This document shows positions 33,381 to 41,390 of a stretch of 41,749 bases of DNA, piece after piece (the stretch's first letter is position 1; each line of letters starts with the position of its first letter). A program made the translations under genes and the position numbers. Under the pieces are notes generated by a model. That model searched no databases, was not told where the DNA came from, and saw nothing but the letters and a program-made list of their open reading frames with translations. This DNA is from Pseudomonadota bacterium (GTDB taxonomy: Bacteria > Pseudomonadota > Gammaproteobacteria > Steroidobacterales > Steroidobacteraceae). Location: the NCBI GenBank assembly GCA_947459825.1, contig CANHFH010000010.1, positions 1 to 41,749 on the forward strand, given 5' to 3'.

Positions 33381-35986
33381 CGCAGGTTGTAGTGCGAGGC
33401 CATCGCAGCGCCGTAGGCGCCGGCGGTGGCGATGAGCAGCACATCCCCCTCCGCCGTATCGGCGGGCAGCAGTCTCGCGTGACCGAGCACATCCCCGGTC
33501 TCGCAGATCGGCCCCACCACATCGAACTCGCGCAACGGCCCGGCGGCATCGAGCCGCGACAGGTTCACGATGTCGTGGTGCGCGCCGTACAGCGCCGGCC
33601 GGATCAGCGAATTCATGCCGGTCGCGACGCCGACGAAGGCGCTCGCACCCTTGTCCTTGAGCTGGGTGACACGCGCCAACAGCACCCCGGCCTCGGCGAC
33701 GAGGAAACGGCCCGGTTCCAGCCAAAGATCGCGGCCGCCGAGACGGGCGGACAGGGCGAGCAGCGATGCATCGAGCGCCGCCAGGTCGAGCGAAGCGCGC
33801 CCCTCGCGGTCCGGCACACCGAGGCCGCCGCCGAGATCGAACACGCGCGCCTCCGGGAAGTGCGCTGCCGCACCCAGCAGGAACTCCGCCACCCCTGACC
33901 AGTGCGCCGCATCGCCGATGCCGCTGCCCGCGTGCACATGCAGGCCGGTGATGCGCAGCCCCGCGCGCCGCGCGAGTTCTGCCGCTTCGGCGAGATCGCC
34001 GACCGGGATGCCGAACTTGGATGCCGAGCCGCCGGTGCGCACATGAGCGTGGTGACCGCGCCCGACGCCGGGATCGATGCGCAGGAAGACCTCACGACCG
34101 CGGAACAGCGGTCCCCAGTGTCTGAGGGGATGCAGGTTGTCGAGTGTCAGGCGTACGCCCGTTTCGACCGCCCAGCGGTACTCATCGCGCGGTGCGAAGT
34201 TGGGTGTGAACAGGATATCGCTCGGCTGGAGACCCGGCAGCACCGTGAGCGCGTGCTCGACCTCCGCGGGAGACACGCACTCGATCCCGATACCGGCGGC
34301 GTGTACGGCACCGAGAACCGCAGGATGCGGGTTCGCCTTCATGGCGTAATGCAGGGCCGACACCGAGCGCAACGCGCGCAGCTCGCGGCAGCGTTCGCCG
34401 ATGGTCGCCGTGTCGTAGACATAGGCCGCATCACGGCCCGCCATCAGACCGAGCAGCTCGTCGCGTCGCGTACGCCACCACGATCGGGGCATGACGGCCG
34501 AGGACGGACCCGCGCCATCCGCCGCCCCGCGCCGGTCGTCGGCGGCGCGCATCAGCGTCTGCCAACTCGGACCGAGCACCGCGTCGTCGGCGACGGGCTC
34601 GATGAGCATCGCGTGCAGGTCGGAGACCAGCCTCGCGCCCTGCTCCTCGTCGACCACGAAGGTCAGGTTGAGGTCGTTCGCCGCTTGGCTGACGAGATGG
34701 ATCCGCTGCTCTGCGAACAGGCCCAAGGCCTCGCCGAGCCGCGGCAGGATGCCGCGGATGTTGCGGCCGACGAGGCTCACCGACGCGCAAGGACCGATGA
34801 CGCGCGTGCGACAGAGCGGTTCGAGATCACGCTGCAGCGCGCCGAGCACCGCGTCGTTCAAGGCATTGGCCTGCGGGTCGAGCGAGACCGTGACATTGGT
34901 CTCGCTCGTCGAGACGAGGTCGACCGACAGGCCGTGACGCTTGAAGACCGCGAACGCATCGGCGAGGAATCCGACCTGGTGCCACATGCCGGGGCTGTCC
35001 ATCGCGACCAGGGTCACCCCGTTCTTGGCGCAGACGGCCTTCACTTGGGCGTCCTCACCGGCAGGCAGCGCGCTGATGTGCGTGCCCCCCATCTGCGGCG
35101 CCTGTGTGGCATAGACCACCAACGGGATGCCGTGCTGCCGCACCGGCAGCAGGCAGCGCGGGTGCAGCACCTTCGCGCCCGCGGTCGCTATCTCCTGGGC
35201 CTCGTCGTACGAGAGCGAGCGCAACTGACGCGCGGCCGGTGTCGCACGCGGGTTGGCGCTGAACATGCCGGGCACATCGGTCCAGATCTCGAGTTCACGG
35301 GCGGCGAGCAACGCGGCGAAGTAGGCCCCGGAGGTGTCCGAGCCGCCACGGCCGAGCAGCACCGTATCGCCCGTCGCGTCGCTGGCGATGAAACCCTGTG
35401 TGATCACGACCGGGCCGAGCGCCGCGATCCTGGCCTGCACCGCGGCGTCGGGTCTGAACTCGCAGGTGGCCGAGAGGAAGCACGACTCGACGGTGGCGCC
35501 GTCGCGTCGCTCGGCTCGCAGCACCGTGCGAGCGTCCAGCCACGCGGCGGCCACGCCTTGCGATCCCAGATAGGCCGCACCCAATGCGGTCGCGAGCAGT
35601 TCGCCCGAGGCCATCACCGCGGCTCGGTCGCGCGCATCCGCAGCGCCCCGCGCGGCGATCTGCGCGATGCGCGACTCCAACGCCTCGAACTGCGCATCCA
35701 AGCCCGGCGCTCTATCGAGCCCCAGCTCGGCTGCCAGCTTGAGATGCCGCTCGCGCAGGGCCGCGAGCTCCGGTGCATGTGTACCGGCGACGGCCGCTGA
35801 CAAAAGACGCTCGAGGCGGTCGGTGACGCCGCTCAGTGCGGAATGGACGATCAGAACGGCGCTGCCATCGGCTCGACGGTCGCGGACCGTCGCGGCGATG
35901 CTGCGCCAATTGGCTTCAGTGGAGACGCTGGTGCCGCCGAACTTCAGCACCCGCCAGACGCGTCCCGAGGATGCGACTCCGCTCAC
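33353..35986 (-). CDS. lysAC: Bifunctional aspartate kinase / diaminopimelate decarboxylase
   Basis: 877 residues, a natural fusion. The N-terminal aspartokinase (about 12-460) has LKFGGTSV (14-21), GRGGSDTSGAYFAALLAA near 212, and two ACT regions (about 325-460) for lysine feedback. The C-terminal decarboxylase (about 518-877) has the PLP lysine Lys550 (YAMKANPHP), HVHAGSGIGD near 675, LEPGRFLVAEAG near 755, and the dimer-site cysteine in CETGDVLG near 835. It covers the first and last steps of lysine synthesis in one chain. The fusion is known in Xanthomonadales. The start is GTG at 35986, with weak ribosome-binding sequence, eight bases after the small gene upstream, so it may be coupled to it. 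It converges with hisIE with a 28-bp overlap. Confidence 0.95.
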   Translation of the reverse strand: MSGVASSGRVWRVLKFGGTSVSTEANWRSIAATVRDRRADGSAVLIVHSALSGVTDRLERLLSAAVAGTHAPELAALRERHLKLAAELGLDRAPGLDAQFEALESRIAQIAARGAADARDRAAVMASGELLATALGAAYLGSQGVAAAWLDARTVLRAERRDGATVESCFLSATCEFRPDAAVQARIAALGPVVITQGFIASDATGDTVLLGRGGSDTSGAYFAALLAARELEIWTDVPGMFSANPRATPAARQLRSLSYDEAQEIATAGAKVLHPRCLLPVRQHGIPLVVYATQAPQMGGTHISALPAGEDAQVKAVCAKNGVTLVAMDSPGMWHQVGFLADAFAVFKRHGLSVDLVSTSETNVTVSLDPQANALNDAVLGALQRDLEPLCRTRVIGPCASVSLVGRNIRGILPRLGEALGLFAEQRIHLVSQAANDLNLTFVVDEEQGARLVSDLHAMLIEPVADDAVLGPSWQTLMRAADDRRGAADGAGPSSAVMPRSWWRTRRDELLGLMAGRDAAYVYDTATIGERCRELRALRSVSALHYAMKANPHPAVLGAVHAAGIGIECVSPAEVEHALTVLPGLQPSDILFTPNFAPRDEYRWAVETGVRLTLDNLHPLRHWGPLFRGREVFLRIDPGVGRGHHAHVRTGGSASKFGIPVGDLAEAAELARRAGLRITGLHVHAGSGIGDAAHWSGVAEFLLGAAAHFPEARVFDLGGGLGVPDREGRASLDLAALDASLLALSARLGGRDLWLEPGRFLVAEAGVLLARVTQLKDKGASAFVGVATGMNSLIRPALYGAHHDIVNLSRLDAAGPLREFDVVGPICETGDVLGHARLLPADTAEGDVLLIATAGAYGAAMASHYNLRQPAPEFAL

Positions 35987-35994
35987 GGCGCCGC

Positions 35995-36222
35995 TCAGGT
36001 TTCGTCGTCGTAGATTTCCCGCAGATCCTTGGCGAGTTTCTTCTCCGCCAGGACCTCTTCGAGTTTGCTCCAGGCGGCTTTGCCGCGTTTGCCGGGCACC
36101 GGCCGACCGCGCCGCTCGACGCGGTCGAGGAAGCGGTCATAGTCCTGGTTCTCTTCCTGCAGGTTGCTTTCGCCCAGCAGGTCTTCGTCGATCTCGAAGC
36201 TGTCGGAATCCCGTTCGGACAT
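35995..36222 (-). CDS. Small charged cytosolic protein of unknown function
   Basis: 75 residues. The first 30 are strongly acidic (SERDSDSFEIDEDLLGESNLQEENQ in part), the next are basic (VERRGRPVPGKRGKAAWSKLEEVLAEKKLAKDLREIYDDET). The basic part could form a helix. There is no signal peptide or membrane segment. The C-terminal W-x-LEEVLAEKKLxKDLREIYDDE resembles small conserved gammaproteobacterial proteins like the PA3496 family, but I am not sure of this. It ends eight bases before lysAC on the same strand, so it is likely co-transcribed. There is no clear ribosome-binding site before its ATG. Confidence 0.7.
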   Translation of the reverse strand: MSERDSDSFEIDEDLLGESNLQEENQDYDRFLDRVERRGRPVPGKRGKAAWSKLEEVLAEKKLAKDLREIYDDET

Positions 36223-36289
36223 GTGGAGGCTGGATCCTAGTCTTTAAAAATCAATGAGTTACAAGATATCCGGCGGGGCCGGACGCCGA

Positions 36290-36317
36290 ACTATATCGAA
36301 AACGCGTCCGGGCGCAA
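36290..36317 (-). promoter_or_regulatory. Possible promoter of the small gene and lysAC
   Basis: On the minus strand TTGCGC (36312-36317), 16-base spacer, TATAGT (36290-36295, 5/6 match). The gap 36223-36333 also holds a TCCGGC/GCCGGA stem (about 36269-36283) and an AT-rich stretch with a second -10-like TAGGAT (36234-36239), so the true start is not settled. The stem could instead end SAM-hydrolase transcripts. Confidence 0.35.
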
Positions 36318-36333
36318 GGTCACCGCCGTACGA

Positions 36334-37140
36334 TCAGTTCCGGCGCACCCCATCGGTGACCACGACCGGGGCCCCGCGCGACAACCCGAGGAGCTCTGCC
36401 GCCCTGCCCTCGGCGACCGCGATCTCGAGGACGGCGAACGAATTGACGAGCGCCAGGGTGTCACCGGGACGGCAGTCGCCGTAGGTCCTGCGCAGAGGAA
36501 GGACCACGCCGCCCGTGTGCACCAACGGATCACGGAAGGCTTCGAGCATCGAGACATCGATGTCGGTGATCAGGTTGCCGAAATGGTCGATGGTGATGAC
36601 GCGACCTGCGACCCGGCCGTCGATCGTCATGGGCTCCTCCACCCAGGAGGGCACCAGCTGTGGTGACGGCTCACCGAGCGAAGACGCCGTTACGCGGCCC
36701 GCGGCGAGCTCGGCGGCGACCGGTGCGAAGATGTCGCGCCCATGGAAGGTCGCGCTCGCGCGACCGACGCCGCACCGCGCCATGCCGGCGGTCGTGAGCC
36801 GCCAGGCGCGGGCCTCGCGGTCGGCGCGCGTCACGGGCTCCAGCAGACCGTTGTCGGGCGCCAGCAGCCAGTGACCTCGGGACTCGACCACCACGATGTC
36901 GCGCGCCGTGCCGACACCGGGGTCGACGACGGCGACATGCACCGTCCCGGTCGGGAACCAGCCATAAGAGCGGGCCAGCCAGAATCCGGCTTCGGCCGGC
37001 CAGTGAGCGAGCACCTCATGTGTGAGATCGATGATGCGCGCCTCGGGATGCCGGGCGAGGATCCGTCCCTTCATGACGCCGACGAAGGGATCGCGCAGAC
37101 CGAAGTCGGAGGTCAACGTGATGATGCCGCTGTTGTCCAT
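36334..37140 (-). CDS. S-adenosyl-L-methionine hydrolase (adenosine-forming), DUF62 family
   Basis: 268 residues. The N-terminal domain starts GIITLTSDFGLRDPFVGVMKG and has VVDPGVGTARDIVVVE near 70 and APDNGLLEPV near 93; the C-terminal beta-barrel carries TFHGRDIFAPVAAEL near 132, IDHFGNLITDI near 185 and LVNSFAVLEIAVAEGRAAELL near 231. These are all the family landmarks; the Asp-Arg-His triad that activates water is represented. It splits SAM into adenosine and methionine, or acts as a SAM-related enzyme whose physiological role is unclear. It is divergent from the SDR gene; only a weak ribosome-binding site (GCGGG) precedes the ATG. Confidence 0.9.
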   Translation of the reverse strand: MDNSGIITLTSDFGLRDPFVGVMKGRILARHPEARIIDLTHEVLAHWPAEAGFWLARSYGWFPTGTVHVAVVDPGVGTARDIVVVESRGHWLLAPDNGLLEPVTRADREARAWRLTTAGMARCGVGRASATFHGRDIFAPVAAELAAGRVTASSLGEPSPQLVPSWVEEPMTIDGRVAGRVITIDHFGNLITDIDVSMLEAFRDPLVHTGGVVLPLRRTYGDCRPGDTLALVNSFAVLEIAVAEGRAAELLGLSRGAPVVVTDGVRRN

Positions 37141-37200
37141 CCCGCTAGGCTATCATCGGCCGCGGCGCCGAGATGCACGCGCCGCATCGGAGACCTGGCG

Positions 37201-37980
37201 ATGATAATCGACCCGACCCAAGCCTTCCGACTCGACGGTCGCGTCGCGTTCGTGACCGGCGCATCGAGCGGCATCGGCGCGACGCTCGCCCGTGCGTTCG
37301 CGCAGGCCGGCGCCGCCGTCGCGCTGGTGGCGCGTCGGCGTGACCGCCTCGACGCCCTCGCCGATGAGCTGCGTGCGGCGGGTGCGCGTGCCCTGCCCGT
37401 GACGCTCGATGTCACCGACAGCGCGGCGCTGCCGGCGGCGTTCGATGCCGTATCGGCAGGGCTCGGTGTTCCGGACATCCTCGTCAACAACGCCGGGGTG
37501 GCGCGCACCGGGCTCTTCCTCAAGACCGGCGCCGCCGAGCGCGACGCGAACTTCGCCACCAACTTCAATGCGGCGTGGGATCTCAGCGCCGAGTCCGCTC
37601 GGCGGATGGTCGCGGCGGGCAAGCCCGGCTGCATCCTCAACGTCGCTTCGGTTCTGGCCTTGAACGGCGCACCCGGCTATGCCGCCTACGCCACCTCGAA
37701 AGCTGCGCTCACGCATCTCACGCGTTGCCTTGCGCTCGAGTTCGTGCGCCACGGCATCCGCGTCAACGCCTTGGCGCCGGGATGGTTCGTCACCGAGATG
37801 AACGACGGGTTCCTCGAGTCGCCCGCGGGCCGGGAGTATCTGGACCGCATCCCGCCGCGTCGAGCCGGTCGTCTCGAGGAGCTGATCGGACCCGCTTTGC
37901 TGCTGACGAGCGCCGCCGGCAGTTTCGTCAACGGGGTCACGCTCGCTGTCGACGGCGGCCATCACGCAGCGCTCGCCTGA
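37201..37980 (+). CDS. Short-chain dehydrogenase/reductase (SDR family)
   Basis: 259 residues, classical SDR. The cofactor motif is TGASSGIG near 19-26; NNAG near 96 stabilises the sheet; the catalytic residues are Ser (near 146, NVASVLAL), Tyr and Lys in YATSK near 162-166. Arg residues after strand 2 (ALVARRRDRL) point to NADP(H). GGAGA lies seven bases before the ATG. A TATCAT at 37151-37156 may be its -10. The substrate cannot be inferred; gluconate-5-dehydrogenase-like and 3-oxoacyl-ACP-reductase-like members look similar. It converges on the transporter gene. Confidence 0.9.
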   Translation: MIIDPTQAFRLDGRVAFVTGASSGIGATLARAFAQAGAAVALVARRRDRLDALADELRAAGARALPVTLDVTDSAALPAAFDAVSAGLGVPDILVNNAGVARTGLFLKTGAAERDANFATNFNAAWDLSAESARRMVAAGKPGCILNVASVLALNGAPGYAAYATSKAALTHLTRCLALEFVRHGIRVNALAPGWFVTEMNDGFLESPAGREYLDRIPPRRAGRLEELIGPALLLTSAAGSFVNGVTLAVDGGHHAALA

Positions 37981-38003
37981 CACGCGTCCTCGGCTGCCGC
38001 GGG

Positions 38004-39485
38004 CTAAGCCTTCGACAGCCAGCCCGACGCGAGCCAACCGACGAGCGAGATGATCACCGCCGCGGCGAGGTTGACGCCGATGCCGGCGCGCAGCATCTGA
38101 CGCAGCGTGACCCGACCGGTGCCGAAGACCAGAGCGTTCGCAGGCGTACCCACCGGCAGCATGAACCCGGCGGAGGACGCCATCGCGGCCGGTGCGACCA
38201 GCGCCAACACCGAATGGTCCGAGCCGGCGGCCACCGCCGCCATGATCGGCATGAAGGTCGCCGCGGTGGAGACATTGCTGTTGAGCTCGGTCCAGACGAT
38301 GAGCGCCAACACCATCGTCACGATCAGCAGCGGCAGCGGCCAACTGCCGAGCCCCGCCAGCGCGGCCCCCAGCGTGTCGGAGAGCGTGCTCTCCTGGATC
38401 GCGGCGGCGAGCGCGAGGCCGCCGCCGAACAGCAGCATCACGGCCCAAGGCAATCTTTGTATGTCCGCGGCGCGCAGCAGCGCCCCGCCGTCGCGCGCCC
38501 GCACCACGAACGGCGCCACGCCCGCGAGGATCGCGATCACGGTGTCGTCGAGCCGCGCCAGCGGTGACCATTGTGCGAGCCAGGGCCGCAGGATCCACAG
38601 GGCGGCCGCCCCGAGCGCGATCAGGGCGATGCGGCGCTCCTCGACCGTCATCGGACCGAGCCGATGGAGACCCGCGTCGACCGCATCGGCCGCCACCGGT
38701 ACGGCCCGCGGTTCGAACGGCAGGCCGACCCGCGTCACCCAGAGCCATGCGCAGGGCAACAGCAGAGCGACGGTCGGCAGACCGAACGCGAGCCAATCGA
38801 GGAAGCTGATGTCGACGCCGAAGTTGCGCGACATGAACCCCTGCACGAGCGCGTTGGTCGGAGTGCCGATGAGCGTGCCCATGCCGCCGATCGTCGCGCC
38901 GTAGGCCACGGCGAGCACCATGGCGGCCGCGAAGTTCGTCGCGTCGCGCCCCGGTGCGGCACCGGTGGGCACGGCGAGCAGCGCGATCGCGATCGCCACC
39001 GGCAGCATCATCACCGCGGTCGAGGTGTTGGAGACCCACATGCTGACGAACGCGGTGGCCATCATCATGCCGAGCACCAGCCGCCTCGGCTCGGCACCGA
39101 CCTGTCGCATGATGGCGAAGGCCATCCGTTCGTGCAGCCGCCATCGCTCCATGCCGAGCGCGACCAGCATGCCGCCGATGAGCAGCATCACCGACGGGTT
39201 GGCATATTCCGCGAGCACCTGCTTGGGCTGCGGCACGCCGATCAGCGGTACCACCACCAGCGGCAACAACGCCGTGGCCGCGAGCGGCACGGCCTCGGAC
39301 GCCCACCACCATGCCATCCAGAGCGTGAGCCCCAGCACGGGCCAGGCGGTGCCGGCGAAACCTTCGGGAGCCGGCAGCCAGAGCGTCGCGAGGAAGAGCA
39401 TCGGCCCCGGCAGCACCCGCCACGGCGACAAACGCGCGCCCTCGCGGCCTGATGCGTCCTCGGCGTCCGCTGCGCCGTCGGTCAC
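38004..39485 (-). CDS. SLC13/DASS-family sodium- or proton-coupled anion transporter
   Basis: 493 residues with about 11-12 membrane helices. The two substrate/ion motifs of the family are present: MWVSNTSTAVMMLPVA near 145 and WTELNSNVSTAATFMPIM near 390, as in the VcINDY carboxylate transporter. The N-terminal 25 residues are hydrophilic (MTDGAADAEDASG...). It most likely imports di- or tricarboxylates, but sulfate is possible. It starts with GTG, which overlaps the L,D-transpeptidase stop (GTGA), so it is translated with that gene. The link between the two functions is not obvious. Confidence 0.9.
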   Translation of the reverse strand: MTDGAADAEDASGREGARLSPWRVLPGPMLFLATLWLPAPEGFAGTAWPVLGLTLWMAWWWASEAVPLAATALLPLVVVPLIGVPQPKQVLAEYANPSVMLLIGGMLVALGMERWRLHERMAFAIMRQVGAEPRRLVLGMMMATAFVSMWVSNTSTAVMMLPVAIAIALLAVPTGAAPGRDATNFAAAMVLAVAYGATIGGMGTLIGTPTNALVQGFMSRNFGVDISFLDWLAFGLPTVALLLPCAWLWVTRVGLPFEPRAVPVAADAVDAGLHRLGPMTVEERRIALIALGAAALWILRPWLAQWSPLARLDDTVIAILAGVAPFVVRARDGGALLRAADIQRLPWAVMLLFGGGLALAAAIQESTLSDTLGAALAGLGSWPLPLLIVTMVLALIVWTELNSNVSTAATFMPIMAAVAAGSDHSVLALVAPAAMASSAGFMLPVGTPANALVFGTGRVTLRQMLRAGIGVNLAAAVIISLVGWLASGWLSKA

Positions 39486-40510
39486 GGAGACGCGGCCCGG
39501 GCCGGCGCGGACACGGGCGCTTCGGTGCCCGGAACATCGCTGCCCTCGGGCGCGAGCTCGAGGCCGATCAGCGTCGGCATGCCGGTCGCTTCACGCATGA
39601 CGCGCAACGCCGTGTCCCAGTCGATGATGACCTCGGCCTCGCCCAGCAATTCATTGAGCCTCCCCTCGAAGGCCTCGATGTCGACGGGCTTCACCTGACC
39701 GGTCTCGTCCACGGGCGGATGGACCTCGAGCCAGACCTCGCCGCCGAACCGGGCGAGCTTCACCGGCTCGTTGATGAGGGCGACACGGGTGCCGACCGGC
39801 GTGTCATCGAACAGGCGTTCGACATCCTCCGGGTACATGCGCAGACAGCCGTGGGTCACGGCCATGCCGACCGCGTCGGGGTTGTTGGTGCCGTGGATCA
39901 GGTACGAGCCGCCCGGGATGTCGAGGCGCAACGCGCGCGTGCCGAGCGGGTTGTCCGGCCCTGGCGGGACCACGGGCGGCAGCGGCGGATCCCCGCGGGC
40001 GGCGCGGTCCTTGCGCACGGACTCGGGCGGGTACCAGGGCGGATCCTTCTGCTTGCGCACCACTTTGGTCACGCCAAGCGGCGTGCGCCAATCCATCTTG
40101 CCGACCGATACCGGATAGGTGAACACCTTCGGCTGTTCACCCTTGCCCGGCTTCGGGAAGTAGTACATGCGGTGCTCAGGCAGGTTGACGACGATGCCCT
40201 CCCGGTCACCGGGCGGCAACAGGCGCTGTCCCGGGATCAGGATCTCGGTGCCGGCACCGGGCAGCCACGGGTCGACACCCTTGTTGACGCGGACCAACTC
40301 CTCGTAGCCGAGGCTGTGCTTACGGGCGAGCTCGATCAGGGTGTCCTCGAAGCGCGTTCGCACGCGCTTGACCTCGCCGACCAAAGCGGCACCGTCCTCG
40401 CGCAGCGGGAACTCGACCGCGGGGGCCGTTCCCGACGCGAACAGCATCGCGAGGCTCGCCACGAGCGGAGCGGTTGTCCTGGAAGCGGCAGCGCTGGCGG
40501 GACCGGTCAT
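39482..40510 (-). CDS. L,D-transpeptidase with LysM domain (YkuD/ErfK family)
   Basis: 342 residues. A signal peptide ends near APA at 31. A LysM peptidoglycan-binding domain (about 48-95, DTLIELARKHSLGYEELVRVN) is followed by the YkuD domain (about 104-250) with His206, and His220 and Cys222 in the signature HGTN...THGCLRMYPEDVE. A C-terminal extension (about 255-342) is Glu/Pro-rich. It forms 3-3 crosslinks or attaches a lipoprotein to the wall in the periplasm. The ATG has no ribosome-binding site; a -10-like TAGAAT ends six bases before it, so the mRNA may be leaderless. The stop overlaps the transporter start. Confidence 0.93.
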   Translation of the reverse strand: MTGPASAAASRTTAPLVASLAMLFASGTAPAVEFPLREDGAALVGEVKRVRTRFEDTLIELARKHSLGYEELVRVNKGVDPWLPGAGTEILIPGQRLLPPGDREGIVVNLPEHRMYYFPKPGKGEQPKVFTYPVSVGKMDWRTPLGVTKVVRKQKDPPWYPPESVRKDRAARGDPPLPPVVPPGPDNPLGTRALRLDIPGGSYLIHGTNNPDAVGMAVTHGCLRMYPEDVERLFDDTPVGTRVALINEPVKLARFGGEVWLEVHPPVDETGQVKPVDIEAFEGRLNELLGEAEVIIDWDTALRVMREATGMPTLIGLELAPEGSDVPGTEAPVSAPARAASP

Positions 40511-40531
40511 TGGCCCATTCTAGCGCGGGTC

Positions 40532-41383
40532 TCAGTCGCAGAGCGCCTCGCGGACCGCCCTGACCTCGTCGGCCGAATGCCCGAAGACGAGGCTTCGCTC
40601 CTTGCCACGCATGCCGAGCCGCGCGGCGGACGGCGAGACCGACAGACGCTCGGCGAGTTCGAGGGGCGCCTCGCGGAACGCCCCGAAGAGCTGGCAGACG
40701 AACAGCAGGTCCGTGAGACGGCCGACCCTTCCGTCCGAGGTGTCGGCCGACCCATGGTCGGCTACGGCCTCGACCAAGGCGGGGTCGAGTTGCCACACCG
40801 TCAGCAGCCGACGTGCCGCCGGCGCCTGCCATGTCTGGACCGTGGTCTCGAAGCGCACGGTATCGTGCAGCACCGCGGGATGTGCAGACGCGCATGCAGT
40901 CACCCAGATGCGACCCACGGCGTGCAGGAGACCGGCCGTGGTCGCCATCTCACGCGTCACCCCGCCGACCTGCGGGGCCAGCACGCGGGCCAACGAAGCC
41001 GTCATGACGCTGCGCTGCCAGATCTGCGCGAGCCGGCCATGGACCCCGCGGTACCGCGGCGCATCGCGGACCTGCTGCAGCGCATACGCCAGCGTCATCC
41101 GGCGTACCGTCTCGAAGCCGAGGCGATCCACGGCGACGGGTATGTCGCTGGTGACGATGCCCGTGGGATTGTGGGCGACCGAGTTCGCGCTGCGCAGCAG
41201 GTTCGCCGACAGCGTCGGGTCGGCGGCGATGAGACGCGCGACCTGCGCGCAGGGCGTGCCGATGTCGGCGAGGCGGCGGACCACGCGCAGCGCCACCTCC
41301 GGCAGCCCGGGGATCGCAGGCTCGGGCCGATCGAGCTCGGCACGGAGGGTCGACTGGAAGTCGAGCGTTTCGCCTGAGCTCAC
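40532..41383 (-). CDS. HDOD-domain protein
   Basis: 283 residues. The HDOD fold covers about 20-225: PAIPGLPEVALRVVRRLADIGTPCAQVARLIAADPTLSANLLRSANSV near 21 is the family start, and IPVAVDRLGFETVRRMTLAYALQQV near 80 follows. The HD residues needed for phosphodiesterase action are replaced, as in HDOD proteins generally, so a signalling or scaffold role is expected rather than catalysis. A short C-terminal tail (KERSLVFGHSADEVRAVREALCD) follows. It starts with GTG, with GAGGA five bases before. It lies seven bases after the DUF2802-like gene, so they form one operon. Confidence 0.87.
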   Translation of the reverse strand: MSSGETLDFQSTLRAELDRPEPAIPGLPEVALRVVRRLADIGTPCAQVARLIAADPTLSANLLRSANSVAHNPTGIVTSDIPVAVDRLGFETVRRMTLAYALQQVRDAPRYRGVHGRLAQIWQRSVMTASLARVLAPQVGGVTREMATTAGLLHAVGRIWVTACASAHPAVLHDTVRFETTVQTWQAPAARRLLTVWQLDPALVEAVADHGSADTSDGRVGRLTDLLFVCQLFGAFREAPLELAERLSVSPSAARLGMRGKERSLVFGHSADEVRAVREALCD

Positions 41384-41390
41384 GGGGTCC

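Noticed and set aside
33902-35800. Plus-strand open frame of 632 codons opposite lysAC
   Set aside because: Antisense shadow; low-complexity Arg/Ala/Asp composition and no start signal.
37153-39537. Minus-strand frame of 794 codons running through the SDR and transporter genes
   Set aside because: It mixes an antisense part with an out-of-frame part of the transporter and is Arg/Gly-rich throughout.
39452-41377. Plus-strand frame of 641 codons opposite the L,D-transpeptidase and HDOD genes
   Set aside because: Antisense to two recognised genes; no motif or ribosome-binding site.
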